Shown piece after piece: positions 51,351 to 60,495 of a stretch of DNA of 64,000 nucleotides. The first letter of the stretch is position 1. Each line of letters begins with the position of its first letter. The notes below the pieces were generated by a model. The model made no database searches. It was not told the DNA's origin and saw nothing but the letters and a program-made list of their open reading frames with translations. The DNA is from Methanogenium marinum (GTDB lineage: Archaea; Halobacteriota; Methanomicrobia; Methanomicrobiales; Methanomicrobiaceae). Made by a program: the position numbers and the translations under genes. The stretch lies in the NCBI RefSeq assembly GCF_028912405.1, contig NZ_JAKELO010000002.1, positions 1,125,276 to 1,189,275 on the forward strand, read 5' to 3'.

Positions 51351-53156
51351 TCATTTTTTTGGGAGATCCTGCTTTTTTGCGACAATAATAAGGAATTCTC
51401 CATCTTCAAGACGGGAATCACTTCCGGGTACGGCAAGAGTTCCGTCATTGTTCACTCTCATGAAGGGTTTTGCTCCTTCAGGGGTACCACCATCTTCCGG
51501 CTGTTCTCTGTTGTCGATGGCCCTGAAACTATACCCATTCTCCAGCATGTCCAGCAGTTCATCCTCGTTGCGACCAAAAAGGCCGTACGGCGTTTTCGCC
51601 AATATGTCGATATTCCCTCCAAAAACCCTCCTATCCTGCATATCCCGTGCCGTCCCGAATATGATCATATTCTCAGGCCCTATTGAATCGATAAATGCGT
51701 CCTCAGCTGAACCGATGCTGTCTCTGTTGGAAGAAGCGAGCAGGAGCCACGTAATTTTCATTTTGAAAAAATGTGCATCGTCCAGAATCTCTTCATCTCC
51801 CAGGTCTACCAGAGAACCGGTATACGCTTCAAACGGTATCCTTCCGGAATCTGCGACACTCTGAAGACTCTTACTGCCCGGTGCCAGCGCCATCACCGTT
51901 GCTCCTGCCGTATGCAGGGCTGCTGCCAGGTCAAGAGCCCAGTGCTGTTCCCCATAGATAGCAATACCAATGGGTTCGGGGTCTGCAATCTTCAGCACAC
52001 GGGAGAGGACGGGAGTTCCCAGTCCGTAGATAACTACTGTTGCCAGTATCACAATGAAAACAACAGGGACCATCTCGGGAAAATCAACCCCGAATTCGGT
52101 TAAATTAAGGGCGAATAATGAGGCAGTGGCTGCAGCGACAATCCCTCGCGGGTGCAAAGCTCCAATAAATATCTGTTGTGCATGGCTGTACCCCAGACCA
52201 TGAGTGGCTATGAGGCTTACCAGCGGTCGGGCAATAAGGACATATATCGCCACCAGAGCCAGGGCGGGTACCAGGTAGTGAACCATAGCAGAAAGATCAA
52301 CCATTGCAGCCAGCATGATGAACAGAATGCCGATGATGAGCGGTTCAAGTGTTTCAGTCAGGACGCGTATGTTGCCAAATGGTGTCAGGCGCTGGTTTGC
52401 TATGACAAACCCCATGGCTAACGCGGCGAAGAGACCTGCCTCTGAAAATATCAGTTCTCCCACGGCGACAACAACTATTCCCAGCATCAGGGCAATGAGG
52501 CCGCCCAATCCTTTGGGTATATTGCGTGTACGATCCGCGTAGGTGTAAATTAACGCTGCCACAATACCAAGAATCACGCCCACTGCCATGGTCAAAAATA
52601 TATCCAGGAACGGGTTCGGATTCTCAGCCGTAATATAACTGATCGCGGCCACTGCAAGAGCAGCGCCAATCGGGTCAATAATGATCCCTTCCCATTGCAA
52701 AACCGTGCCTACCGGTTCCTTTGGCCGGGCAAAGCTGAGGATTGGTCCGACCACGGTGGGACCTGATACCACTAAGAGAGCAGACAGGAGAAATGCCAGT
52801 GGGAGAGGGACATTCAGGAGTAACAGTACAGACACGGTACCGATGACCAGTGTCAAAACCACTCCGACCGTTACGAGAAGCCAGACAGAACGGCTCATAC
52901 TGGGCTGCAGATTATTCAGGCGAAGCTCTAATCCACCCTTTAACAATAAAATTCCCACACCAATGGTCACCAATGGAAATAATGCATCTCCAAAGATTTC
53001 CTGTGGATGTACCAGCCCCAGTACCGGGCCAACAATGATACCAGCAGGCAAAAGAAGGATGATGCCCGGGATTCTGAAGATCTTTGCCACCCACTGCATT
53101 GAGATGCCAAGGCCGATTATGAGGCCCAACCCGATGTAAATCAATTCACTGTTCAT
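51351..53156 (-). CDS. CPA-type cation:proton antiporter with C-terminal nucleotide-binding domain
   Basis: The 601-residue protein has 12 or 13 membrane helices in the first 390 residues (for example GLGLIIGLGISMQWVAKIF, GPTVVGPILSFARPKEP, IGALHPRGIVAAATASLFAL). GPTVVGPIL and PRGIVAA are conserved ion-path blocks of the CPA1/KefB-like family. Residues 400-600 form a cytoplasmic RCK/TrkA-like part (IGIAIYGEQHWALDLAAALH, WLLLASSNRDSIGSAED, IIFGTARDMQDRRVFGG) that would gate transport. It exchanges K+ or Na+ for H+. It is monocistronic. Confidence 0.9.
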   Translation of the reverse strand: MNSELIYIGLGLIIGLGISMQWVAKIFRIPGIILLLPAGIIVGPVLGLVHPQEIFGDALFPLVTIGVGILLLKGGLELRLNNLQPSMSRSVWLLVTVGVVLTLVIGTVSVLLLLNVPLPLAFLLSALLVVSGPTVVGPILSFARPKEPVGTVLQWEGIIIDPIGAALAVAAISYITAENPNPFLDIFLTMAVGVILGIVAALIYTYADRTRNIPKGLGGLIALMLGIVVVAVGELIFSEAGLFAALAMGFVIANQRLTPFGNIRVLTETLEPLIIGILFIMLAAMVDLSAMVHYLVPALALVAIYVLIARPLVSLIATHGLGYSHAQQIFIGALHPRGIVAAATASLFALNLTEFGVDFPEMVPVVFIVILATVVIYGLGTPVLSRVLKIADPEPIGIAIYGEQHWALDLAAALHTAGATVMALAPGSKSLQSVADSGRIPFEAYTGSLVDLGDEEILDDAHFFKMKITWLLLASSNRDSIGSAEDAFIDSIGPENMIIFGTARDMQDRRVFGGNIDILAKTPYGLFGRNEDELLDMLENGYSFRAIDNREQPEDGGTPEGAKPFMRVNNDGTLAVPGSDSRLEDGEFLIIVAKKQDLPKK

Positions 53157-53607
53157 TCAAACCACCTCTGTTGGATAGCCGCACACAAACCGCCCCATAA
53201 ATATTGACTGTATTGATTCTTTTTCAGCCCCTCTCTCATGAAACCATCACCATCTGTTGTGCATCTGCCTGTTGTATTTTGGGTCAGAATATCATCTCAT
53301 CTCCGGTTCCTGCTTCTTTTTGCTGGCCCCGGAAGAGCAGGATGATAGTAAGGAGGAGAGGTGCCCCTCATCTACGGGCTCACCGTGGCACGGTTTGTAC
53401 ATAAACTGCCACCAGGATGGAGGTCGTTACGACCTGTTTTTGTGAATCGTTTTGCATCCTGACGTTTCCAGTTATGAAGAAATAACGGGCATTCTCTATA
53501 TCCTATCATTAAGGAAGTGAATAGGATTTTTTCAACCAGTTTTCCGGTTGAAAAATATTCACCCCCTGCCCTTTTCCCCGTCTTCCACAACTATTATTTC
53601 AATAATT
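53157..53607. other. Intergenic stretch, possible fragment
   Basis: About 450 bases between two minus-strand genes. A plus-strand frame ending at 53445 reads PWHGLYINCHQDGGRYDLFL, which may be the tail of a lost gene, but no start or further similarity supports it. GGTCGTTACGACC at about 53422 is a palindrome. Confidence 0.35.
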
Positions 53608-54357
53608 TTATCCATCCCGGAACCGGGCATGCATCACTTCATCCATGACAACACCGTTCTTCGTGATGGCATTCCTGAGCACCGCTTCGCGGACGAAACC
53701 GCATTTTTGTAAAACCCGCATAGAGCCCGGATTGTTGCCAAACACCCCCGCCTGGAGCCGGACAATATTAAAGCGTTCAAACGCCACCGGCACAATGACA
53801 GAGACGGCATCCGTCACAATCCCCTTCCCCCAGAAGGGTTCGCCCAGCCAGTAGCCAACCTCGGCAGTCCGCCGGTAGACGTCGTCGAGAAGGGTCACCG
53901 CAATCCCCCCAACGGCAACACCCTCCACCTCGATGGCGAGGAGGAGGTCGGTTGGCGTCCGGCATGATGATCCACCGGGCGAGCCGGGAGTGGAGGGGAA
54001 TTGCGGTGGGGAAGGAACAACGGATGCCGTGGATGAAGATGGGAATGGAGATGACGGACCGGATGATGATGCGACTGATGGTTCAGACGATGATATGTCC
54101 GACGGACCGGACGATACTCCGGGTGACGGAAAAAAGGGAAATCCGGGGAGCGGCCCGGACCCTGAACCGTTCGCAAGCCAGATTGCATAGGCAATGAACC
54201 GGTTCGCGTCGTCCGGCGTGTACGGAGAGGGGAAGGAGTCACGCAGGGTGGCAGCGACGTGGGGATTGTCGGCATACTCTGCAAGCGACGGGGCGTCTTC
54301 CGGTCTCCACGGGCGGAGGAGGCAGGTGGGCGTCTGAATGCGGGTGGAAGGTGTCAC
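53608..54357 (-). CDS. GNAT N-acetyltransferase with a low-complexity insert
   Basis: The 249-residue protein is a RimJ/RimL-type acetyltransferase. TCLLRPWRPEDAPSLAEYA is the N-terminus, AVGGIAVTLLDDVYRRTAEVGYWL the central strands, GKGIVTDAV the acetyl-CoA loop and NIVRLQAGVFGNNPGSMRVLQKCGF the C-terminal block. Between the helix ending AIWLANG (about 61) and TDLLLAIEVEG (about 135) sits about 70 residues of Ser/Pro/Gly (SSGPSDISSSEPSVASSSGP and similar). In normal relatives a short loop stands there. The insert is probably disordered. Start is GTG 54357 after AGGTATC. Confidence 0.85.
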   Translation of the reverse strand: MTPSTRIQTPTCLLRPWRPEDAPSLAEYADNPHVAATLRDSFPSPYTPDDANRFIAYAIWLANGSGSGPLPGFPFFPSPGVSSGPSDISSSEPSVASSSGPSSPFPSSSTASVVPSPPQFPSTPGSPGGSSCRTPTDLLLAIEVEGVAVGGIAVTLLDDVYRRTAEVGYWLGEPFWGKGIVTDAVSVIVPVAFERFNIVRLQAGVFGNNPGSMRVLQKCGFVREAVLRNAITKNGVVMDEVMHARFRDG

Positions 54358-54420
54358 GATACCTGATATTGGATGGGACAGGGTTTTTTAGTATTGCTCT
54401 GTGGCCGGCTATAGTTCGCC

Positions 54421-54628
54421 TGTATGTCAAGTAGACCTGACATTCTCAGGTATGTTCAGCTGTATGTCAAGTGGACTTGACACTCTCGGGTATGTTCAGC
54501 TGTATGTCAAGTAGACTTGACACTCTCAGGTATAATCGCCTGTATGTCAAGTAGACCTGACACTCTCAGGTATAATCGCCTGTATGTCAAATGGACCTGA
54601 CACTCCCAGTTATGTTCAGCTGTATGTC
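54421..54628. repeat. 40-bp tandem repeat, five copies plus a partial
   Basis: Five head-to-tail 40-base units (54421, 54461, 54501, 54541, 54581) and the first eight bases of a sixth. Each contains TGTATGTCAAGTAGACTTGACA or a close variant, so TGTCAAG and CTTGACA form an inverted repeat around a four-base centre. The last ten bases vary between TATGTTCAGC and TATAATCGCC. It lies between the GNAT gene start and the flavodoxin stop. The unit is not a multiple of three and no spacers are present, so it is neither coding nor CRISPR. Confidence 0.9.
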
Positions 54629-54649
54629 TGGCCCCTACCGTACGACGGA

Positions 54650-55174
54650 CTACATAGCAGGCGGAGTGACAAGAGGCTCTGGAAACGGAGCAGATGACGC
54701 AACAGCAGATTTGACCGCTGCAATGAGTACACCGACCTTTTCTTTGTCCAGCACGTCATCCCTGTCAAGCACAACCTGTTCTGCGACATGAACGCCTTTT
54801 GCCTCGAGTGTCTCTGCAAGATGCAGGAGCGTGTCTTTCGCCTCTGCCCCACAGGTTGCAAAGATGACAGCGGTCTTTCCTTCACATCCGGTGAGGGCCT
54901 GCACCGCACCGTTTACCGGCGGGGCGGCCCGAAACGCCCAGACAGGTGTGCCGATGACAATTATGTCAGATGCAGAGACGTCAATTGTTGACGGCTCCAC
55001 GGCATCCGGTTCCCCCATTATTGCCCGGAGACATCCCTTCGCGTATGCCGTGAACTTTGTATAGGGGTTCACGGCCCTTACCTCGATAAGCTCTCCGCCG
55101 CATTCGCTCTTTACCTTCTCTGCTATGTCACGGGTCACCCCGGTATAGGAATAGAATATCGTTTTTATGGTCAT
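54650..55174 (-). CDS. Flavodoxin family protein, paralog 2
   Basis: The 174-residue protein resembles paralog 1 at 43215 throughout: KTIFYSYTGVTRDIAEKV, DIIVIGTPVWAFRAAPPVNG and VIFATCGAEAKDTLLHLAETL. The difference lies in the C-terminus, which here ends VASSAPFPEPLVTPPAM. GGGGGAACCAAAACC precedes ATG 55174. The 40-base tandem repeat starts 22 bases after its stop. Confidence 0.85.
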   Translation of the reverse strand: MTIKTIFYSYTGVTRDIAEKVKSECGGELIEVRAVNPYTKFTAYAKGCLRAIMGEPDAVEPSTIDVSASDIIVIGTPVWAFRAAPPVNGAVQALTGCEGKTAVIFATCGAEAKDTLLHLAETLEAKGVHVAEQVVLDRDDVLDKEKVGVLIAAVKSAVASSAPFPEPLVTPPAM

Positions 55175-55384
55175 GGTTTTGGTTCCCCCGTTTTTTGTTT
55201 GCTGGGGGTGGTATCTGCCGGTGGAAAGATAAATGCTTGTGAGGAGGGATGTGTCCCCACAGGTGGCTGAATTGCACCACTGCCTCATTCACACCGAACA
55301 CAGATAAACCGGGCCGACAGGTGTTACCTGTACAGAAATCGGGAGTCACGTATCGGTATCGGGCTCACCGTAAGAGATCCGATA

Positions 55385-55410
55385 CTGTATATATATGATA
55401 TATCTGATTT
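55385..55410 (+). promoter_or_regulatory. TATA-rich promoter region of mntA-hepT
   Basis: GTATATATATGATATATC at about 55388-55405 is a strong AT element about 100 bases before the nucleotidyltransferase start. The rest of the gap from 55175 to 55497 shows no gene. Confidence 0.35.
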
Positions 55411-55497
55411 TCAGATGGTATGATGGTATTTTTTCCAGGAATTATCCCGGGGAAAAACGTTATCCGAGATGGGGAGTAAGATGAATATGAATAGTCT

Positions 55498-55800
55498 ATG
55501 CTCACAGCAGAGAGTATCCTTGGAGAGTTGGCCGGAAACAAGATGCGTATAACAGACCTTGGGGTTCGGCGAATCGGACTCTTCGGGTCATTTGTTCGCG
55601 GTGAAGCACGTGAAGAGAGCGATATTGATATCCTTGTCGAATTTGTCGAGGGGGGCCGTTCGTTTGACACCTATATGGACCTCAAATTCTTGCTTGAAGA
55701 TCTCTTCAGAAGAAAGGTCGATCTTGTCGACCGCGATGCTATAAAACCGGGTCTCAGACCATACATCCTCCGGAGTGTCAGATATGTCCCGGGATTATAA
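55498..55800 (+). CDS. mntA: MntA-type nucleotidyltransferase antitoxin
   Basis: The 100-residue minimal nucleotidyltransferase has [20 protein letters not shown], with the GSF loop at 30-32 and metal-binding Asp42 and Asp44, and a third Asp in VDLVDRDA. MntA antitoxins add AMP groups to a Tyr of the HepT toxin and so block it. The hepT gene overlaps this gene's end, the usual arrangement. Confidence 0.9.
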   Translation: MLTAESILGELAGNKMRITDLGVRRIGLFGSFVRGEAREESDIDILVEFVEGGRSFDTYMDLKFLLEDLFRRKVDLVDRDAIKPGLRPYILRSVRYVPGL

Positions 55801-56119
55801 CCTTTATCTCAATGACATTTTGGAGTCTATTGACAGAATACAGAGGTATACACATGGAATGTCCTATGAGAATTTCAGGGATAATGATCTCGTACAGGAT
55901 GCTGTGATAAGAAACCTCATGGTCATTGGTGAGGCGGTAAAACTCATTCCTGAACCGCTAAAACAGAAAAACCCTGAAATGTCATGGAGAAAAATTGCAG
56001 GACTGCGGGACATCCTCATTCACGCATATTTTGGAGTCCACAATGAAATTATATGGGATATTGTCCGTAACAAAATTCCCGGGCTGCAGATTGTGGTGAA
56101 AGAGATGTCTGAGCAGTGA
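55784..56119 (+). CDS. hepT: HepT-type HEPN ribonuclease toxin
   Basis: The 111-residue protein is a HEPN domain (DUF86) with the catalytic motif RDILIHAY, that is R75-x4-H80-x-Y82, in which the Tyr is the residue modified by MntA. The upstream helices carry [14 protein letters not shown]. The product cleaves RNA when free. GGAGTG six bases before ATG 55784 sets the start; the frame open from GTG 55775 is less likely. After it, 56120-56344 holds only frames I cannot support. Confidence 0.9.
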   Translation: MSRDYNLYLNDILESIDRIQRYTHGMSYENFRDNDLVQDAVIRNLMVIGEAVKLIPEPLKQKNPEMSWRKIAGLRDILIHAYFGVHNEIIWDIVRNKIPGLQIVVKEMSEQ

Positions 56120-56344
56120 ACGCGGACACCATTTTTTTCGAATTCTCAACGACCAGGACGCTGTCCTCCTCATCTGTCCTGATAACACCACCATTATCTT
56201 CCATGACAAACGGTCCGGAAAGTGCATGGATACCGATCATGGAAATACCTGCAGAATTTTGTTGCAACATGGCAGCGGTAGGCTTAGAAATATGTATTAC
56301 ACCAGATAACAGGGAGAGATATTCTCTTTTTTCCCGTCTGTTTT

Positions 56345-59296
56345 TCACCGCACCCCCTCACTCAGGTTCCACTCCCGGACGAGCCGGGCATAACACGTTT
56401 CACAGATACTCGCCCGCTGATTTTTGGACTGGTAGAGAGCAGGACCGTTGCCGCAGAGTGTGCAGTGCCCCAGAGAGACGGATGAACGCTCAAAGTCCCG
56501 GTGGTCGAGGATGCCGGGGAGGGGGAGAGTGTGTCCCGGCAGCCGGTTGATTTTCATCTTTTCACACGTTTTTTTTGTTTCTTTTTTGCAATTATATTGC
56601 CCAATATTTCCTTTTTTGTCAATCGAAGTTGTTATTTGCTTTTTTTCAGAGGTTATGCATTCATTTTCACACACTTCTGGATCAGAGAGACAGGGGGATG
56701 TTCCTCCGCACGTATCGACATCGCTGAATGACCCCGCAGACTCATGTAAAGTTCCCTTACTATCTGTACATATATCTCTATATTGTACTTCTTTAGAAGA
56801 ATAAGCTCCAATACAGTCGTCTCCGGATGGGCCGTTCTTTTCATTTTGTGGGTGAAAACCGGGTGAAGGGGTGAAATCATCCGGATCGGAATGGTTCCCC
56901 TCATCATCAGTATCATCAAGCCAGACATCGGCCTTTTCCACCCATTCCCGATATATTTCCTGGTCAAAAGAGAAGTAATGCTCCCGTCGCTTCAGTGCAA
57001 TCCCGCATATCTCTTCTGCCACGGTTGCATCAATGAGACTAACTGCCGGGCACTTGTCAAGGATACCAGTATACGTCGCCTTATTATTGGTGTAGCCATG
57101 GAGCAACCGGTACGTTGGCTGATAGGAGAGCCCAAGCGCCTGTTGCAACTGCCTGATGGTGAATATTTCAAGACCCATCTTCATAATCGTCTCCAGGGCT
57201 GCCGCTTCGTTGCGTGTCTGTTTTGTCTTCTGTCCTCCGGAATCGTTGCTTATGGAGAGAAAGAGACTGCGTGCATATATGAAATCCGCACGATTCGCGA
57301 TGATGCTCCCCTCTTCATCACAGTCCCGCTGGCAGAAATGCAGCAGGGCATGACACTTGATGAGATCAAAGAGCATCGCGGGGTTGCGCCGGTTGTTAGT
57401 CGCACGAAAGCAGATCCGTGGTGAGAAGGGTATCCGCACATGATGGATCTGCTGTTTAATGATCATCCATATTTCCCGGCAGACGCTGACACTGATGTCT
57501 GTATGTTTCTCCCCACGCCTGCGTGCTTCAGCCTGTTTCAGATGCTCAAGCACCGCCCGGTCCTGCTCTTTAGAATCATCAATCCAGACGGTGAGCATCC
57601 GGTTCATCACCTGGTCGTCGCCGATACTTTCGACTTTTGCGAGCCACCAGACGCACCGCTCCGGGATGGTGCAGACTTTCAGCTGCCGTTCACGGGTCAG
57701 GGTCCGGTGTACGATGGGTTCCCGGAAATTTGCGGTGGCAGACTTCAGGAGTTCCTGCATGTCATCCGAGAGACTAATATCATCGAAGAGGAGGACGGTG
57801 CCGGGCCGGAGATCATCGTAATAGAAGAGCGCCTTATCCGAGACCGTGCCCGTCAACCGGTATTCCTCCGGCAGGAGACTGACCATCGTATTACATGCAT
57901 GGGTCTTGCCTTTGCCGGAGTTTCCGGAGATGGCAACGTGCAGCCCGGAGGTGTTCTCTACAGACTGTGAAGCAACGGACATAATGAGACATTCTGCGAT
58001 GGTCCGGTCGCCGACATGGTCACGGTGGAAGACGTCAAGGAGGAAGCGGATCGGATCACCGGTAGTGAGGATTTCCGTGGCACGCTTCCGGTGCTCCTGC
58101 TTCTCCGCAGAAGTGTCCGCAGGAAGAGAGGGGGAGGGGAGATTCTCCGATGGTCTGTCAGAACCGTGTGATGGCTCTATTTTGGATGATTTCGTCCCGG
58201 TCTTTTGTCCACCAACGGCCCGTTCCGGTTCATACATGGCCCGGAGTTCCTGCCACCGTTGTGTCCCGCCGCCGCAGGAATCGTGATGGCATCCTGCAAA
58301 GATGGCGCCGTTTGCAAACTGGATGGCAAACGCCCCGTCTTTATGAGCGGAAGAGAACGGGCATTCGGCAAGGGAATACAGTGTTCCCCCCTGCCAGGGC
58401 TGTTCGTTTTTGACGGCGATGCCATTTTTTTCAAGCCAGTAACAGAGGTCAGGCGATTCACGACGCCTGCCCTTTTCAACTGCGGGGGGAGACAGGGGAA
58501 TGGAATCAGCCAGGTTTCGGAGGACGGTATCCGGTACGACCACCGGTCTTTCCGGGGCGGAGATGATGCAGGCCTTCCGGTGGGGCCGGGCGTCGGTGTT
58601 GTCACCCTTGCAGGCCATCGTCCCATAGAGTTTCCAGATACGTCCGGCGTTGAAATTCGCGGTGTCACAGTGGACACTATCATCTGAGAAGAGGGCATCA
58701 AGGACGGAAAGACATCCCTTCACGAGCCGGGTTGATTCACCATCGTTGGGAAGATCAATCGCATAGAGGAGATGGGCACCGTTCCCCGAATCTGCCATGA
58801 CCGGTTCGGGGAAGCCCTTCCCGGTGAGCCAGGCGGCAATCTCCCCGGCCCGTTCGAGAGCGGCGGTGTGTTCCTCATCGTTAGAGGAGACCCCACTCGG
58901 CCGGACCGGGTCAAGGTCGATGGGGAGCCACCGGCGGCGGATGATGTCGGCGTCGGCAGTGGTGGCATCGTTTCGGGAGAGACGTTGTTTGACGCGGTTT
59001 GCACGTCGTGAGAGAAGGGCCGGGTTCACCTCGTTTAAGGTGACATACACTCCTTTGATATCACGGAATACGTCCATCGCCTGCGCCCGTTCGGCAAGGG
59101 TGTCGAAGTTTGTGAAGTAGCCGCTGTGGACGCCGCCGTCGCCGAGGGCACGGATTTCGACCACGTCACCGTCGGAAAAGAGGAGGGAGAGGGCCTGCCT
59201 GACTGGGCTTACACTTCCGCTTTCACTTACAATTCCACTTTCACTTCCACTTTCGCTCACATTCCCAGCGGCGGGGGTCCCTGGTTCAGTCTGCAT
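56345..59296 (-). CDS. Primase-polymerase/helicase replication protein of an integrated element
   Basis: The 983-residue protein has an N-terminal Ser/Glu/Gly linker, an archaeo-eukaryotic primase-type domain (LPIDLDPVRPSG near 127 as metal-binding DxD; DSGNGAHLLYAID near 172), a Cys/His block (CPFSSAHK and FAGCHHDSC, about 310-338), and a P-loop ATPase with GNSGKGKTHACN (Walker A, about 460) and VLLFDDI (Walker B, about 502). A winged-helix-like region follows, and then an Asp/Ser-rich tail with a four-Cys ribbon (CTLCGNG...CETC). Such proteins replicate archaeal plasmids and viruses. GAGGTGAT before ATG 59296 sets the start, overlapping the previous gene by 11 bases. Confidence 0.85.
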   Translation of the reverse strand: MQTEPGTPAAGNVSESGSESGIVSESGSVSPVRQALSLLFSDGDVVEIRALGDGGVHSGYFTNFDTLAERAQAMDVFRDIKGVYVTLNEVNPALLSRRANRVKQRLSRNDATTADADIIRRRWLPIDLDPVRPSGVSSNDEEHTAALERAGEIAAWLTGKGFPEPVMADSGNGAHLLYAIDLPNDGESTRLVKGCLSVLDALFSDDSVHCDTANFNAGRIWKLYGTMACKGDNTDARPHRKACIISAPERPVVVPDTVLRNLADSIPLSPPAVEKGRRRESPDLCYWLEKNGIAVKNEQPWQGGTLYSLAECPFSSAHKDGAFAIQFANGAIFAGCHHDSCGGGTQRWQELRAMYEPERAVGGQKTGTKSSKIEPSHGSDRPSENLPSPSLPADTSAEKQEHRKRATEILTTGDPIRFLLDVFHRDHVGDRTIAECLIMSVASQSVENTSGLHVAISGNSGKGKTHACNTMVSLLPEEYRLTGTVSDKALFYYDDLRPGTVLLFDDISLSDDMQELLKSATANFREPIVHRTLTRERQLKVCTIPERCVWWLAKVESIGDDQVMNRMLTVWIDDSKEQDRAVLEHLKQAEARRRGEKHTDISVSVCREIWMIIKQQIHHVRIPFSPRICFRATNNRRNPAMLFDLIKCHALLHFCQRDCDEEGSIIANRADFIYARSLFLSISNDSGGQKTKQTRNEAAALETIMKMGLEIFTIRQLQQALGLSYQPTYRLLHGYTNNKATYTGILDKCPAVSLIDATVAEEICGIALKRREHYFSFDQEIYREWVEKADVWLDDTDDEGNHSDPDDFTPSPGFHPQNEKNGPSGDDCIGAYSSKEVQYRDICTDSKGTLHESAGSFSDVDTCGGTSPCLSDPEVCENECITSEKKQITTSIDKKGNIGQYNCKKETKKTCEKMKINRLPGHTLPLPGILDHRDFERSSVSLGHCTLCGNGPALYQSKNQRASICETCYARLVREWNLSEGVR

Positions 59297-59801
59297 GCCC
59301 ATCACCTCGCGGGGAGGAGTCAGCATCGGTCTTGGGGGAGCGAACCTTCGGGATGCGGTTGATGAGGCTGATGGCATAGCCATCCTGATCTATCCGCTGG
59401 ACAATGATCCCAGAGATGAGTCCCCCATAGGTGTGGATCTCTTTGGAGATGGCCTGCGGGAGGCGGTCAAGGGGAACCGTTCCTGGGATGATGACTGTTC
59501 GTTTATTCTGCGGGGATTTTATATCCCCAGCCGTTGACTGTTCATCGGCGGTTCCGTACATTCCACTGGTAGTGCGGGGGATTGTTGTGGGGCTGCCTTT
59601 TTCGGTATTAGGTTCTGTTTTCATTTCTGTTCTGGATTCTGTTCTGGATTTCGTTCCGGGTTCTGTTTTCGTTTCTGCTCTGGGTTCTCCTCTGGATTTC
59701 GTTCCGGGTTCTGTTTTCGTTTCTGTTCTGGGTTCTGTTCTGGATTTCGTACCGGTTTCTGTTCCGGATGTTGTTTTTTCAATTGTCTTCATGAGATTCA
59801 T
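59286..59801 (-). CDS. Small element protein with Thr/Lys/Glu repeats
   Basis: The 171-residue product has an N-terminal half made of about three 16-residue repeats (EPRTETKTEPGTKSRG and variants; 48-base units between about 59630 and 59780). A folded C-terminus of about 75 residues follows (KRTVIIPGTVPLDRLPQAIS, YGGLISGIIVQRIDQDGYAI). The latter may be a beta-rich DNA-binding domain but I do not recognise it. It is translated just before the primase-helicase, overlapping its start, so it belongs to the replication unit of the element. Confidence 0.6.
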   Translation of the reverse strand: MNLMKTIEKTTSGTETGTKSRTEPRTETKTEPGTKSRGEPRAETKTEPGTKSRTESRTEMKTEPNTEKGSPTTIPRTTSGMYGTADEQSTAGDIKSPQNKRTVIIPGTVPLDRLPQAISKEIHTYGGLISGIIVQRIDQDGYAISLINRIPKVRSPKTDADSSPRGDGHAD

Positions 59802-60191
59802 CTTCTCTTCGCACGAATCGCATAGTATCCACTATCACAGAAGGAGATACCAGCGGGGCATACAGAAGAAGTCCGCGTGAAATCACACACGTACGCACAC
59901 TTCTGCCAGTCGTTTACCCGGTGGCGACTGACATATAAAACTATTACCCCAGGTAATATTAACTTACCTTTACCATGGACCATTTCCCAGGAAAAAACAG
60001 GACATCAAACCGAATTTAATGGTGGTTCAACCGGAAAAATGGGTGAGAACAGATTGGTGAACACATCCCTGAAACCGTCTGAAAACCTGTCGATGAAGGC
60101 ACCCGCCGGGCAGCGTCATTTATTCCTCACCTACCAAAACGATATGACAGTTGAACAATTTTGTTTCCCACAGCCCCGCGCCCCTGCAACG

Positions 60192-60262
60192 GGTATTTTC
60201 GGTGTACCAAAGGCGGGCGCGAAGCCTATTATTTCCGGTGGAATCCAATTTTTCAGACGGCA
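60192..60262 (+). repeat. Dispersed promoter-associated repeat, copy C
   Basis: Core ATTATTTCCGGTGGAATCC at 60228-60246, identical in 19 bases to copy B, then TTTTTCAGACGGC. An AT box (ACTATATTTTAC) follows about 50 bases later, as in the other copies. The downstream gene differs from the A and B units. The stretch 59802-60191 shows no supported gene. Confidence 0.6.
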
Positions 60263-60495
60263 ATACTCCTTTTTTATCTTGTTAAATTACTATATTTTAC
60301 TTCATTCACTAGAAATCAAAAGAATAATTCTTTATATCAGATATGAATCGCACAATACGGTAAAATGGGAATTTATGTAACGAATTGCCGCGTTCAATTT
60401 TGCCCGTTTCTTTTCCTTTTTCCAGCGGAAATATAGGTTTTTTCCTGCTTTGGTCACCAAACGTTCTGTTACGATACGGGGATATCCTGAACGAA

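Noticed and set aside
54421-54628. CRISPR-like array
   Set aside because: The units are continuous 40-base tandem copies without distinct spacers, and no cas genes are in the window.
56049-56348. Short minus-strand frame reading SGPFVMEDNGGVIRTDEEDS
   Set aside because: It looks partly protein-like, but overlaps the end of hepT, has no clear start and matches no family I know.
59877-60380. 167-codon plus-strand frame upstream of the dispersed repeat
   Set aside because: It runs through the repeat and its AT box and has no family similarity or ribosome site.
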